Shown: positions 1 to 8,626 of the stretch, in pieces | How the letters are laid out: every line of letters starts with the position of its first letter | How positions within the stretch are numbered: position 1 is the stretch's first letter | Origin: Enterobacter cancerogenus | GTDB taxonomy: Bacteria; Pseudomonadota; Gammaproteobacteria; Enterobacterales; Enterobacteriaceae | DNA: 64,000 nucleotides | Reading direction: 5' to 3' | Assembly: GCA_000773965.1 (NCBI GenBank) | Contig: JRUP01000027.1 | Location: forward strand, 94,521 to 158,520 | Notes under the pieces: model-generated | Seen by the model: only the letters and a program-made list of their open reading frames with translations | What the model was told of the DNA's origin: nothing | The model's database searches: none | Translations under genes and position numbers: made by a program

Positions 1-63
1 CGGCGTTTTTATTGCTTTTAACATGGAGCGCTGCGCGAAGTGTGCCGCAGCGAGAATGAATAC

Positions 64-1185
64 GTGAATTACACCCTGATCGACCAAAACAGCCAGCTGG
101 CTGCCGTGTGCGAACAAGCGCGCCAGCATGATGCCGTTGCGCTGGATACTGAATTCGTGCGCACGCGCACTTACTATCCGCAGTTGGGCCTGATCCAGCT
201 GTTCGATGGTGAACAACTGGTTCTGATCGATCCGCTGAATATCAGCGACTGGGCGCCATTTGTTGCGCTGTTGCAAGATGCCCACGTCACCAAGTTCCTG
301 CACGCCAGTGGCGAAGATCTCGAAGTGTTCCTGCATCGCTTTAAATGCTTGCCCAATCCGATGATTGATACGCAGGTTTTAGCTGCATTTGCAGGGCAGC
401 CGCTGTCATGGGGCTTTGCCGCAATGGTGAACCACTTTAATCAGATTGAACTGGATAAAAGTGAATCCCGCACTGACTGGCTGGCACGCCCGCTGACTGA
501 GCGCCAGTGTGTTTATGCCGCAGCAGACGTGGCTTACTTGCTGCCGATTGCGCATCAGTTAATGGAGCAGACCGAAGCCGCAGGTAACATGGCTGCCGCG
601 CTGAGCGAATGCGATAATCTGTGTCAGCGTCGTCTTGACGTTTTGCAGCCCGAGGATGCATGGCGTGACATCACCAACGCATGGCAGTTGCGTCCACGCC
701 AACTTGCTGCGCTACAGCGTCTGGCGGCATGGCGCTTAAACATCGCCCGTCAGAAAGATATGGCGGTGAACTTTGTGGTGCGTGAAGAGAATCTGTGGAA
801 AGTCGCGCGCTTTATGCCGGGCAGCCTGGGTGAGCTCGATCATCTGGGTCTGAACGGTCACGAGATTCGCTTCCACGGGAAAGCGATGGTGGCGCTGGTG
901 GCTGAAGCGCAGGCACAGGACGAATCCACCTTGCCGCAGCCGCTGCCCAATCTGATTGATCATCCGCATTACAAACAGGCGTTTAAAGCGATCAAAGCGC
1001 TGGTGTTACAGGTGAGCGAAGAGACGGGTTTCAGTCAGGAATTGCTGGCTTCACGTCGCCAAATTAATCAGGTACTGAGCGTTTACTGGGGTTTGAAAAG
1101 CGGATGCCGCACACCAGAATTGCTGACTGGCTGGCGCGGTGAATTGCTGCAAAAACGTATCGACGAGATCCTGCAGGCGTTATAA
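64..1185 (+). CDS. rnd: Ribonuclease D
   Basis: 3'-to-5' exoribonuclease that trims tRNA precursors and other stable RNAs in the cytoplasm. The N-terminal DEDD exonuclease domain shows DTEFVRTRTYY (Asp28 and Glu30 metal ligands), then IDTQVLAAF and YAAADVAYLLP, the second and third exonuclease motifs. Helical HRDC domains follow. The GTG at 64 is chosen because it gives a 373-aa protein beginning MNYTLID, like the E. coli enzyme (375 aa); an upstream in-frame GTG at 40 would add eight unconserved residues. It stands alone on the plus strand and faces the min operon across a shared terminator. In E. coli it lies next to fadD, so what lies downstream here differs. Confidence 0.95.
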   Translation: MNYTLIDQNSQLAAVCEQARQHDAVALDTEFVRTRTYYPQLGLIQLFDGEQLVLIDPLNISDWAPFVALLQDAHVTKFLHASGEDLEVFLHRFKCLPNPMIDTQVLAAFAGQPLSWGFAAMVNHFNQIELDKSESRTDWLARPLTERQCVYAAADVAYLLPIAHQLMEQTEAAGNMAAALSECDNLCQRRLDVLQPEDAWRDITNAWQLRPRQLAALQRLAAWRLNIARQKDMAVNFVVREENLWKVARFMPGSLGELDHLGLNGHEIRFHGKAMVALVAEAQAQDESTLPQPLPNLIDHPHYKQAFKAIKALVLQVSEETGFSQELLASRRQINQVLSVYWGLKSGCRTPELLTGWRGELLQKRIDEILQAL

Positions 1186-1193
1186 GCGGAAGG

Positions 1194-1222
1194 TTTTCCC
1201 CTGCGCACAACGCAGGGGAAAA
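1194..1222. terminator. Bidirectional terminator, rnd / minE
   Basis: A hairpin with arms CCCCTGCG and CGCAGGGG is flanked by TTTT on one side and AAAA on the other. It can therefore end transcription of both rnd (plus) and minCDE (minus), which converge here. Confidence 0.75.
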
Positions 1223-1239
1223 TCAGGAACCCGCAACAA

Positions 1240-1515
1240 TCATTTAGGAACGTCTTCCGTCTCCGTCTCCGGCAGTGTGACGTTGAGTTCCAGGATGGAG
1301 ATATCGTCCCCTTTCTGATCCAGCTGAACGGTCACCATATCCGGGTCAATTTTCACGTACTTACAGATCACTTCCAAAATATCGCGCTTCAGTTGTGGCA
1401 GATAGTGGGGCTCACTGTCGCCCCTTCTGCGCTCGGCTACGATAATCTGCAGCCTTTCCTTGGCTATGTTGGCTGTGTTCTTCTTACGGGATAAAAAGAA
1501 ATCTAATAATGCCAT
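1240..1515 (-). CDS. minE: Cell division topological specificity factor MinE
   Basis: MinE activates the MinD ATPase and drives the pole-to-pole oscillation that restricts MinC to the poles, placing the Z-ring at midcell. The protein has 91 aa (E. coli 88). It begins [15 protein letters not shown], the N-terminal amphipathic/MinD-binding segment, followed by the conserved [13 protein letters not shown] contact helix and the topological-specificity domain. It is the last gene of minCDE and starts 3 nt after the minD stop, with its Shine-Dalgarno (GGGGGAT) inside the end of minD, which points to translational coupling. Confidence 0.97.
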   Translation of the reverse strand: MALLDFFLSRKKNTANIAKERLQIIVAERRRGDSEPHYLPQLKRDILEVICKYVKIDPDMVTVQLDQKGDDISILELNVTLPETETEDVPK

Positions 1516-1518
1516 TGG

Positions 1519-2331
1519 TTATCCCCCGAACAGGCGTTTCAGGAAACCCTTCTTCTCTTCTTCAATAAAGCGGAAGGGGCGTTCTTCGCCAAGCAGGCGA
1601 TCTACGGTATCAGCGTAAGCTTTACCGGCGTCAGAGTTAGCGTCGAGAATGACCGGCTCACCCTGGTTAGAAGCACGAAGTACTGACTGATCTTCCGGGA
1701 TCACACCCACCAGTGGTATACGCAGAATCTCCAGCACGTCTTCCATGCTCAGCATGTCGCCACGCGTCACGCGGCCTGGGTTGTAACGTGTCAGCAGCAG
1801 ATGCTCTTTCACCGGGTCCTGGCTGTTTTCAGCACGACGCGATTTAGAAGAGATAATGCCAAGGATGCGGTCGGAGTCACGCACGGAAGAGACTTCCGGG
1901 TTAGTGGTGATAATCGCTTCATCCGCAAAGTACAGTGCCATCAACGCACCGGTTTCGATCCCCGCAGGGGAATCGCATACGATGAAGTCGAACTCCATCG
2001 CGGCCAGGTCGTTTAATACTTTTTCCACGCCTTCGCGGGTCAGCGCATCTTTATCACGTGTTTGTGAAGCAGGCAGGATATAGAGTTGCTCCGTGCGCTT
2101 GTCACGAATCAGTGCCTGGTTCAGGGTCGCATCGCCCTGGATGACGTTGACGAAGTCATAAACCACACGGCGTTCACAGCCCATGATCAGGTCGAGGTTA
2201 CGCAGACCGATATCAAAATCGATCACGACAGTTTTCTTGCCCTTCTGCGCTAAACCGGTTGCGATGGCCGCGCTTGACGTGGTCTTGCCAACGCCCCCTT
2301 TACCCGATGTAACTACAATGATGCGTGCCAT
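1519..2331 (-). CDS. minD: Septum site-determining ATPase MinD
   Basis: Membrane-associated ParA/MinD-type ATPase that recruits MinC to the membrane and oscillates with MinE. The deviant Walker A motif GKGGVGKT (residues 10-17) and the DFDIGLRNLDLIMG stretch are visible. The C-terminus (EEEKKGFLKRLFGG) is the amphipathic membrane-targeting helix. At 270 aa it has the usual length. It is the middle gene of minCDE, 33 nt after minC. Confidence 0.98.
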   Translation of the reverse strand: MARIIVVTSGKGGVGKTTSSAAIATGLAQKGKKTVVIDFDIGLRNLDLIMGCERRVVYDFVNVIQGDATLNQALIRDKRTEQLYILPASQTRDKDALTREGVEKVLNDLAAMEFDFIVCDSPAGIETGALMALYFADEAIITTNPEVSSVRDSDRILGIISSKSRRAENSQDPVKEHLLLTRYNPGRVTRGDMLSMEDVLEILRIPLVGVIPEDQSVLRASNQGEPVILDANSDAGKAYADTVDRLLGEERPFRFIEEEKKGFLKRLFGG

Positions 2332-2364
2332 AAATGTTGATTTCCTTAACGAAAGAAAAGGGGC

Positions 2365-3075
2365 CTAATAAAGTGTCTGAATGGTGAGCGCGCCTTCTTT
2401 AAGGCACAGGCGCGCGGCTTTACCAAAGAATTCCGCCGGAATCTGATCCATGATCCAATATTCCCCGGCAATAGAGACCAACTCGGCTGCGAGGTTGGTA
2501 CAAAAAATCTGGCTGTCACGTTCGCCACTGGCACCCGCCAGCGCACGACCGCGCATCATGCCGTAAATATGAATATTGCCGTCTGCCACCAGTTCGGCAC
2601 CGGCGCTGACGCTGTTGGTGACGATAAGATCGGCATTACGCGCGTAAATCTGCTGGCCTGAGCGCACTGGCGTATTGATGATGCGGGTTTTGCTGGCGGT
2701 TTCAGCGACCGGCGCCAGGATAGGCGGGGCTTCTTCAACCACTGGCGCTTCTGCACGCTTGCGATTCTCTTTACCTTCTGACAACACCGGCAAGCCTGCT
2801 CGGGCAATCATCTTTTTCAGGGCTTCATCTTTACAACCACTGACACCGACAATGCGTAAACCGGTGGCGATGACCGCCTGCTGCATCTGTTTCCAGTTGA
2901 TGTCACCGTTCAGTGCTGACACGTTGAGCACCACCGGTGCATTCTGCAAAAACGCAGGTGCCTGGTCGATTTTGTCCTGCAGCGCCTGACGAATCACCTC
3001 GGGTTGCGAATGGTGCAGATGAACCACTGACAGGGTAAAACTGCTTCCCTTGAATTCGATTGGCGTTTGCGACAT
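2365..3075 (-). CDS. minC: Septum site-determining protein MinC
   Basis: FtsZ polymerisation inhibitor of the Min system. The N-terminal domain (about residues 1-105, opening with [14 protein letters not shown]) antagonises FtsZ. A Pro/Ala-rich linker follows, and then the beta-helical C-terminal domain with the MinD-binding/dimer motif [14 protein letters not shown]. The protein has 236 aa (E. coli 231), the extra length lying in the linker. It is the first gene of minCDE; the promoter should lie in the 153-bp gap shared with the divergent ycgL. Confidence 0.97.
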   Translation of the reverse strand: MSQTPIEFKGSSFTLSVVHLHHSQPEVIRQALQDKIDQAPAFLQNAPVVLNVSALNGDINWKQMQQAVIATGLRIVGVSGCKDEALKKMIARAGLPVLSEGKENRKRAEAPVVEEAPPILAPVAETASKTRIINTPVRSGQQIYARNADLIVTNSVSAGAELVADGNIHIYGMMRGRALAGASGERDSQIFCTNLAAELVSIAGEYWIMDQIPAEFFGKAARLCLKEGALTIQTLY

Positions 3076-3228
3076 CTGTCCTGACTCAGTCCTGTTTTAC
3101 GACCCTAAGATGTACGTCGATAAAATCATCATTAACATCAAACGGTCAATATTCGAAGTTCTGCAAGCATGTTATAGTTACTGCTATATTCAGGCAAGTG
3201 ACGCCACAGGTTAATTCGAGTAAAAAAT

Positions 3229-3504
3229 ATGTTTTGTGTGATCTACAGAAGCCCGCAACGTGAACAAACTTATCTTTATGTTGAAAAAAAAGACGATTTC
3301 TCATGCGTACCGGAAGAACTGCTGCGCGGCTTCGGTAAACCTCAGCTGGCGATGGTGCTGTCACTGGACAAACGCGACAAACTGGCTAATGCCGATATCA
3401 ATAAAGTTAAGCAAGGTTTGAGCGATCAAGGCTATTATTTACAGATCCCGCCACCGGTTGAAAGTCTGCTCAACATTCATCTTGATCAGAGTAAAAAAGT
3501 TTAA
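3229..3504 (+). CDS. ycgL: YcgL family protein (UPF0745)
   Basis: Small cytoplasmic protein of the YcgL family, conserved in gamma-proteobacteria. Its biochemical function is not settled. It has 91 aa with the family-typical MFCVIYRSP start, a [11 protein letters not shown] core and a C-terminal YYLQIPPP motif. It is divergent from minC, as in E. coli. The Shine-Dalgarno is weak (GAG about nine bases upstream). Confidence 0.93.
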   Translation: MFCVIYRSPQREQTYLYVEKKDDFSCVPEELLRGFGKPQLAMVLSLDKRDKLANADINKVKQGLSDQGYYLQIPPPVESLLNIHLDQSKKV

Positions 3505-3558
3505 TTCGGATTCATCTGTAAATATGCCCTGTAAATATCCTCAGTGTTATTTGCATTA

Positions 3559-3598
3559 ATTATTCGCCCGCTTTAAAGCATTATTGCGGGCAATAATT
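3559..3598 (+). terminator. Possible ycgL terminator hairpin
   Basis: Imperfect inverted repeat with arms ATTATT-c-GCCCGC and GCGGGC-AATAAT around a 14-nt loop, about 55 bp after the ycgL stop. It has no strong T-run, so intrinsic termination is uncertain. Confidence 0.4.
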
Positions 3599-3771
3599 CC
3601 AGGTTGTGATCCTGTTTGTTGCGTATGATTAACGACTTTTGACAATTTCCGCCACGTCTGCCGCCATAAAACCGCTAATATAATCCTCCTCAGCTTGCCG
3701 CGTTCCGGCACTGAACCTGACCTATCCGCCAGTCAGACTGGCATCAAACACAACTAATGCAGGGGAACAGC

Positions 3772-4431
3772 ATGTATCAGCATCGTAACTGGCAGGGCGC
3801 TTTGTTGGATTATCCCGTCAGCAAAGTGGTTTGCGTGGGCAGCAACTATGCGAAGCACATCAAGGAAATGGGCAGTGCCACGCCGACAGAACCGGTGGTG
3901 TTTATCAAACCGGAAACGGCGGTGTGCGATCTGCGTCAGCCGCTTTCGATTCCAGCCAACTTCGGCGAAGTGCATCACGAAGTGGAACTGGCGGTGCTGA
4001 TAGGCTCCACGCTGAAGCAGGCAACGGAAGAGCATGTGGTGAAAGCGATTGCCGGATATGGTGTGGCCCTGGATCTGACACTGCGTGATGTGCAGGCGGG
4101 GCTGAAAAAAGCCGGTCAGCCATGGGAAAAATCCAAAGGGTTCGATAACTCTTGCCCGCTGTCAGGTTTCATTCCAGTTTCTGAATTCAGCGGCGACCCG
4201 CAGGATACTGAACTGAAGCTGGTGGTGAATGGCGAAGTGCGCCAGCATGGCAGCACGGCAGATATGATTCACAAAATCCTGCCGCTGATTGCTTACATGA
4301 GCCAGTACTTTACGCTGCGCGCCGGTGACGTGATCCTGACGGGTACCCCGGAAGGTGTCGGGCCAATGCGATCTGGCGATAAACTCGAAATCTCGCTGGC
4401 CGGTCACGGAATTACCACCCGCGTACTGTAA
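3772..4431 (+). CDS. ycgM: Fumarylacetoacetate hydrolase-family protein YcgM
   Basis: FAH-fold hydrolase/decarboxylase. Family members act on acylpyruvates or oxaloacetate-like substrates; the substrate here is not shown by sequence alone. Metal-binding features of the FAH core are present: the glutamates of [11 protein letters not shown] and the aspartate of [10 protein letters not shown]. The C-terminal [14 protein letters not shown] loop is characteristic. The ATG at 3772 follows AGGGGAAC and gives 219 aa, the E. coli length; an in-frame ATG 15 nt upstream lies within the ribosome-binding region. ycgN follows 65 nt downstream. Confidence 0.93.
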   Translation: MYQHRNWQGALLDYPVSKVVCVGSNYAKHIKEMGSATPTEPVVFIKPETAVCDLRQPLSIPANFGEVHHEVELAVLIGSTLKQATEEHVVKAIAGYGVALDLTLRDVQAGLKKAGQPWEKSKGFDNSCPLSGFIPVSEFSGDPQDTELKLVVNGEVRQHGSTADMIHKILPLIAYMSQYFTLRAGDVILTGTPEGVGPMRSGDKLEISLAGHGITTRVL

Positions 4432-4441
4432 AACTTGCATC

Positions 4442-4475
4442 ACCGCACCTAACCCTTTATAAGGTGCGGTCTTAT
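4442..4475 (+). terminator. Hairpin after ycgM
   Basis: Perfect 9-bp arms ACCGCACCT and AGGTGCGGT separated by 11 nt, then a CTTATT tail. It lies between ycgM and ycgN and could be a weak terminator or an attenuator. Confidence 0.45.
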
Positions 4476-4496
4476 TGCACAACCCGGACCGCGATC

Positions 4497-4943
4497 ATGA
4501 CTGAACAACCTTTCTGGCAGACAAAACGCCTTGACCAAATGGACGATGCAGAGTGGGAATCACTGTGCGACGGCTGCGGCCAGTGCTGCCTGAATAAGTT
4601 GCAGGATGCGGACACCGACGAAATCTACTTCACCAATGTGGCCTGCAATCAGCTGAACATCAAAACCTGCCAGTGCCGTAACTACGAGCGCCGGTTTGAG
4701 TACGAAGAGGACTGCATCAAGCTCACGCGTGAAAACCTCACCACCTTTAACTGGCTGCCGCGCACCTGCGCCTATCGTCTGTTAGGCGAAGGCGGGACTT
4801 TACCTGCCTGGCATCCACTGGTGGCCGGTTCGAAAAAGGCGATGCATGCGCAGCGTATCTCTGTGCGTTACATTGCGGTGCGGGAAAGTGAAGTACGCGA
4901 CTGGGAAGATCACATTATCGATCGACCCGACCGTAACGGTTGA
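4497..4943 (+). CDS. ycgN: YcgN family cysteine cluster protein
   Basis: Cytoplasmic protein of the UPF0260 (YcgN/YkgJ-type CxxCxxCC) family. The motif CDGCGQCC near residue 22 and the later [10 protein letters not shown] stretch suggest zinc or iron-sulfur cluster binding; the function is unknown. The start at 4497 (ATGACTGAAC) gives 148 aa, close to the 153 aa of E. coli; an upstream in-frame codon at 4464 would place non-conserved residues inside the ycgM terminator hairpin. It converges on dsbB. Confidence 0.92.
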   Translation: MTEQPFWQTKRLDQMDDAEWESLCDGCGQCCLNKLQDADTDEIYFTNVACNQLNIKTCQCRNYERRFEYEEDCIKLTRENLTTFNWLPRTCAYRLLGEGGTLPAWHPLVAGSKKAMHAQRISVRYIAVRESEVRDWEDHIIDRPDRNG

Positions 4944-4947
4944 CGTG

Positions 4948-4975
4948 AAAACAGGCAGCGAGAGCTGCCTGTTTT
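4948..4975. terminator. Terminator, ycgN / dsbB
   Basis: Strong hairpin with 12-bp arms AAAACAGGCAGC and GCTGCCTGTTTT around a GAGA loop, followed by GTTTT. It lies between the converging genes ycgN and dsbB and can act in both directions. Confidence 0.8.
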
Positions 4976-4982
4976 GTTTTGA

Positions 4983-5516
4983 TTAACGGCTAAATAAATC
5001 GCGGCGTTTTGGCTTAAACGGCTGGGCAATCAGCACCAGCGCGCCGACCAGCAGATAGGCGGCAAAGATCACGATCATCCACTGTGGCATGCTCCACGTC
5101 AGGAATGTCCAGCTGCGTTCGGCACAATCACCGCTGGCGACAAATACTGATGGCAGCCATTTATCCAACGGCAGCCAGGTCGGGAAGCGTGCGGCAAAGT
5201 CACAAGTAACAAACGGATTCGGGTGCAGCTGAATATTCGTATGTTCAATCGAAAGCATTAATCCCTTATAAGCGCTGTACAGCCAAATCAGGATAGCGGC
5301 CCAGCGCAGTGGCAGAGATTTCGGGGCGAATGCGCCAACGATACCTGCGCCCATGACGCCAAACAGCGCACAACGTTCGTAGATACACATCACGCAGGGT
5401 TTCAGTCCCATGACGTGTTGAAAGAAGAGTGCAGTCAGTTCAAAAGCCAGTGCTGTCAGAGCCAGCAATAACCATGCCCCGCGTCCTCGTGAGCATTGAT
5501 TCAAATATCGCAACAT
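4983..5516 (-). CDS. dsbB: Disulfide bond formation protein B
   Basis: Inner-membrane quinone reductase that reoxidises periplasmic DsbA. It has four predicted membrane segments and both redox pairs: Cys41/Cys44 ([10 protein letters not shown]) and Cys105/Cys131 in the second periplasmic loop. At 177 aa it has normal length. In E. coli nhaB sits between dsbB and fadR; here that gene is missing and only about 316 bp separate dsbB from fadR. Confidence 0.97.
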   Translation of the reverse strand: MLRYLNQCSRGRGAWLLLALTALAFELTALFFQHVMGLKPCVMCIYERCALFGVMGAGIVGAFAPKSLPLRWAAILIWLYSAYKGLMLSIEHTNIQLHPNPFVTCDFAARFPTWLPLDKWLPSVFVASGDCAERSWTFLTWSMPQWMIVIFAAYLLVGALVLIAQPFKPKRRDLFSR

Positions 5517-5832
5517 ATTGCTTATCCTGTAACCATTAATGCTTCGCAGTGTAAACCAAAAGCGTAACCGTGCCAGCCAGGCAAGGGGAAAAAATCATGT
5601 ACAAAAATGACTTAAGCCTGATCCAGGCCATAAAAAGCGCATTTACTGATCAAGCGGAGGTGGCTGAAGGTCCATACCACGCAAACGAGTGCGTTGCCGT
5701 CTGACCGGTTAAAAACACCGCTGAATTTTGCGCCAGCGCGCGCTTTTAATCGGTTGTCAGTCTATTTCCGCTATAGCCGCTCTGGTATGATGAGTGCCAT
5801 TACGACAAAGAAAGCAATGAGAAATAAATGCT
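5517..5832. other. dsbB-fadR intergenic region (nhaB absent)
   Basis: This 316-bp gap lies where E. coli carries nhaB. I see no recognisable NhaB coding remnant on either strand. It must hold the divergent promoters of dsbB and fadR. It also contains one small ORF with a good Shine-Dalgarno (5597-5704), listed separately. Confidence 0.6.
5597..5704 (+). CDS. Candidate 35-aa small protein
   Basis: Open frame of 35 codons beginning MYKNDLSLIQAIKSAF and ending NECVAV. An AGGGG Shine-Dalgarno lies about eight bases before the ATG. It has no signal peptide or membrane segment and I recognise no family. It could instead be an upstream leader for fadR or chance coding. Support is limited to the ribosome-binding site and a plausible amino-acid composition. 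Confidence 0.3.
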   Translation: MYKNDLSLIQAIKSAFTDQAEVAEGPYHANECVAV

Positions 5833-6552
5833 ATGGTGATTAAGGCGCAAAGCCCCGCAGGATTTGCTGAAGAGTATATTATTGAAAGCATCTGGAACAG
5901 TCGCTTTCCGCCGGGGTCTATTCTGCCTGCTGAACGTGAGCTTTCTGAACTGATTGGTGTCACGCGCACCACGCTGCGTGAAGTTTTACAGCGTCTGGCA
6001 CGCGATGGATGGTTAACCATTCAACATGGTAAACCCACGCGCGTGAATGATTTCTGGGAAACCTCTGGTCTAAACATTCTCGAAACGCTTGCCCGCCTCG
6101 ATCACGATAGCGTACCGCAGTTGATTGATAATCTGCTGTCGGTGCGTACCAATATCGCCTCGATCTTTATTAGTCGTGCATTGCGTCATCATCCGGACAA
6201 AGCGCGCGAAGTGCTGGAAACCGCACTGAGCGAAGAGGACAAAGCGGAAGCTTACACCGAACTGGATTATCGTGTGTTCCGTGGTTTGGCTTTTGCGTCA
6301 GGCAACCCGATTTACGGTTTGATTTTGAATGGCTTGAAAGGGCTGTACACCCGGGTGGGGCGTCACTACTTCTCTAATCCTGAAGCGCGCCAGCAGGCTC
6401 GCAGCTTCTACCGTCAGCTGGCCGATTTGTGCAGTGCTAATCCCACACAGGATCAGATTGTCGATACCGTACGTGAGTATGGTCGTCGCAGCGGAGAGAT
6501 TTGGCATAGCATGCAAAAAAGCATGCCCGATGATTTAGCCAGCAAGCGCTAA
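5833..6552 (+). CDS. fadR: Fatty acid metabolism regulator FadR
   Basis: GntR-family dual regulator: it represses fatty acid degradation genes, activates fabA/fabB, and is released from DNA by long-chain acyl-CoA. The N-terminal winged helix-turn-helix (about residues 10-75) contains [28 protein letters not shown], nearly the E. coli text. The C-terminal acyl-CoA-binding helical domain includes [14 protein letters not shown]-like sequence (here [14 protein letters not shown]). At 239 aa it has the usual length. It converges on ycgB with a shared terminator. Confidence 0.98.
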   Translation: MVIKAQSPAGFAEEYIIESIWNSRFPPGSILPAERELSELIGVTRTTLREVLQRLARDGWLTIQHGKPTRVNDFWETSGLNILETLARLDHDSVPQLIDNLLSVRTNIASIFISRALRHHPDKAREVLETALSEEDKAEAYTELDYRVFRGLAFASGNPIYGLILNGLKGLYTRVGRHYFSNPEARQQARSFYRQLADLCSANPTQDQIVDTVREYGRRSGEIWHSMQKSMPDDLASKR

Positions 6553-6556
6553 AAGA

Positions 6557-6585
6557 AAACCGGACTTTTACAGTCCGGTTTTTTT
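6557..6585. terminator. Terminator, fadR / ycgB
   Basis: Hairpin with arms AACCGGACT and AGTCCGGTT followed by TTTTTT on the plus strand; A-rich sequence precedes it, so it may also serve ycgB on the minus strand. Confidence 0.8.
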
Positions 6586-6589
6586 ATTT

Positions 6590-8125
6590 TTACAGTGCGG
6601 GTCCACGTGAAGGCGAGCGGTCCAGCAGCTCAACGCTGCCATCTTCGTTCTGTTGTTCCAGAATCACATCGAACCCCCACAAACGATGTACATGCTTCAG
6701 CACTTCGCGGCGGCTTTTATCCAGCGGTGCGCGTTGCTGTGGCACGTAGCGTAAGGTCAGTGAACGGTCTCCGCGTAGATCCACGTTGTAGACCTGGATG
6801 TTAGGTTCCAGATTGCTCAGGTTGTACTGCGCCGAGAGCTGCTGGCGAATCGCACGATAGCCTGCCTCATCGTGAATCGCGGCAATTTCCAGGAAGTTAT
6901 TGCGATCGTCATCCATTACCGTAAACAGGCGGAAGTCACGCATCACTTTGGGTGACAGGAATTGGCTGATGAAGCTCTCATCCTTAAATTCACGCATGGC
7001 AAAGTGCAACGTTTTCAGCCAGTCGGAACCCGCGATGTCCGGGAACCAGTAGCGATCTTCTTCCGTCGGTGACTGGCAGATACGCTTGATATCCTGGAAC
7101 ATGGCGAAGCCTAAAGCATAAGGGTTTATGCCGTTGTACCACTGGCTGTTATACGGTGGCTGATACACCACATTGGTATGGCTGTGCAGGAACTCCATCA
7201 TAAAGCGCTCCGACACTTTCCCTTCGTCGTACAGATGATTGAGGATGGTGTAATGCCAGAACGTCGCCCAGCCTTCATTCATTACCTGCGTCTGTTTCTG
7301 CGGGTAAAAATACTGGCTGACCTTACGCACGATGCGCAGCACCTCACGTTGCCAGGACTCCAGCAGCGGGGCGTTTTTTTCCATAAAGTAGAGCAAGTTT
7401 TCCTGCGGTTCCGAAGGATAGCGCGCCGCTTCCACGTGCACAGACTCCTTCTCTTTACGCGGCAGGGTGCGCCATAAGGTGTTTACCTGGCTCTGCAGAT
7501 ACTCTTCACGGCTTTTTTGCCGCGCTTTCTCTTCCTGCAGCGAGATCTTTTGCGGACGTTTATAGCGATCCACACCGTAGTTCATCAGCGCATGACAGGA
7601 GTCGAGCAGGCGTTCCACCTCTTCCACGCCATATCGCTCTTCGCAATCAGTGATGTAGTTACGCGCGAATAATAGGTAATCGACGATAGAACTGGCATCG
7701 GTCCAACTGCGGAATAAATAGTTATTTTTAAAGAAAGAGTTGTGCCCATAGCACGCGTGCGCCATCACCAGCGCCTGCATGGTCATGGTGTTCTCTTCCA
7801 TTAGATAGGCAATACAAGGATTGGAGTTGATGACGATTTCGTACGCTAAACCCTGCTGGCCATGTTTATAGCGCTGTTCGGTTTCAATGAATTTTTTGCC
7901 GAACGACCAGTGTGCATAGTTAATCGGCATACCTACGCTGGAGTAGGCATCCATCATTTGTTCGGAGGTGATGACTTCGATTTGATGCGGATAGGTATCA
8001 AGCCCGTAGCTTTTGGCTACACGGTCAATTTCCGCCAGATAGACATCAAGCAGTTCGAAGGTCCAGTCGGGTCCATCACTGAGTCGTTTACTGCTCCGGG
8101 TTGGCTCGTCAAAGATTGTCGTCAT
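6590..8125 (-). CDS. ycgB: SpoVR-family stationary-phase protein YcgB
   Basis: Large cytoplasmic protein of the SpoVR family (511 aa, E. coli 510). The molecular function is unresolved; the family co-occurs with PrkA/YeaG and YeaH. Diagnostic stretches are visible, including DTYPHQIEVITSEQMMDAYS and HACYGHNSFFKNNYLF, and the metal-site-like NEGWATFWHY. The start at 8125 is preferred to an upstream ATG at 8167 because AGAGGT stands six bases before it and the protein then begins MTTIFDEPT, close to E. coli. yeaGH lies about 8 kb away in the same orientation. Confidence 0.96.
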   Translation of the reverse strand: MTTIFDEPTRSSKRLSDGPDWTFELLDVYLAEIDRVAKSYGLDTYPHQIEVITSEQMMDAYSSVGMPINYAHWSFGKKFIETEQRYKHGQQGLAYEIVINSNPCIAYLMEENTMTMQALVMAHACYGHNSFFKNNYLFRSWTDASSIVDYLLFARNYITDCEERYGVEEVERLLDSCHALMNYGVDRYKRPQKISLQEEKARQKSREEYLQSQVNTLWRTLPRKEKESVHVEAARYPSEPQENLLYFMEKNAPLLESWQREVLRIVRKVSQYFYPQKQTQVMNEGWATFWHYTILNHLYDEGKVSERFMMEFLHSHTNVVYQPPYNSQWYNGINPYALGFAMFQDIKRICQSPTEEDRYWFPDIAGSDWLKTLHFAMREFKDESFISQFLSPKVMRDFRLFTVMDDDRNNFLEIAAIHDEAGYRAIRQQLSAQYNLSNLEPNIQVYNVDLRGDRSLTLRYVPQQRAPLDKSRREVLKHVHRLWGFDVILEQQNEDGSVELLDRSPSRGPAL

Positions 8126-8626
8126 AGCGCACCTCTGTTTTGCAAGCGGCAGGCAACGGATTGTCACCTGTCACGATCGTTTAAGGCTTCATCCTGAGAA
8201 AGACGGCCCAATAAAACTGAGCGAACACTTCAATGATAGTCCACTGTCGCTTATCCGAAACCGGAACTCAATCGAATTCTTTTGGCAGAAAATCATTCAA
8301 AAATCGACGCTTAAGTCATTACTAATGACAACTGTTGGTTTTAGAGTAATTGGCAGAATAAAATTCTGTTTATAAGTGCATTATATGACTGCGGCGCTTT
8401 CTCCTGAAAAAAGAGAAAAGCACTGCCCTGCGCATAATAAATTGCTGGTTAATGGTTTTATGGCATAAAAAATCCTGATTTTTGCACTACCTCATGATTT
8501 ATGTGTGCAGGAAGGTGAAAAACATGTGAAATATGTCTGTCGAATGTAAGATGAGAAGTGCTGTCTGGTTATGCTGATTCAGGCAGCATTCATAGTTGAT
8601 TATGCTTTTGCCGCGGCGAGGGGCTT
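8126..8626. other. ycgB-dadA intergenic region
   Basis: This AT-rich 501-bp gap separates the divergent genes ycgB and dadA and must hold both promoters. In E. coli, dadAX is controlled by Lrp and cAMP-CRP. I see AT-rich tracts compatible with Lrp but no clean CRP palindrome, and no credible ORF over 20 codons with a ribosome-binding site. Confidence 0.5.
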
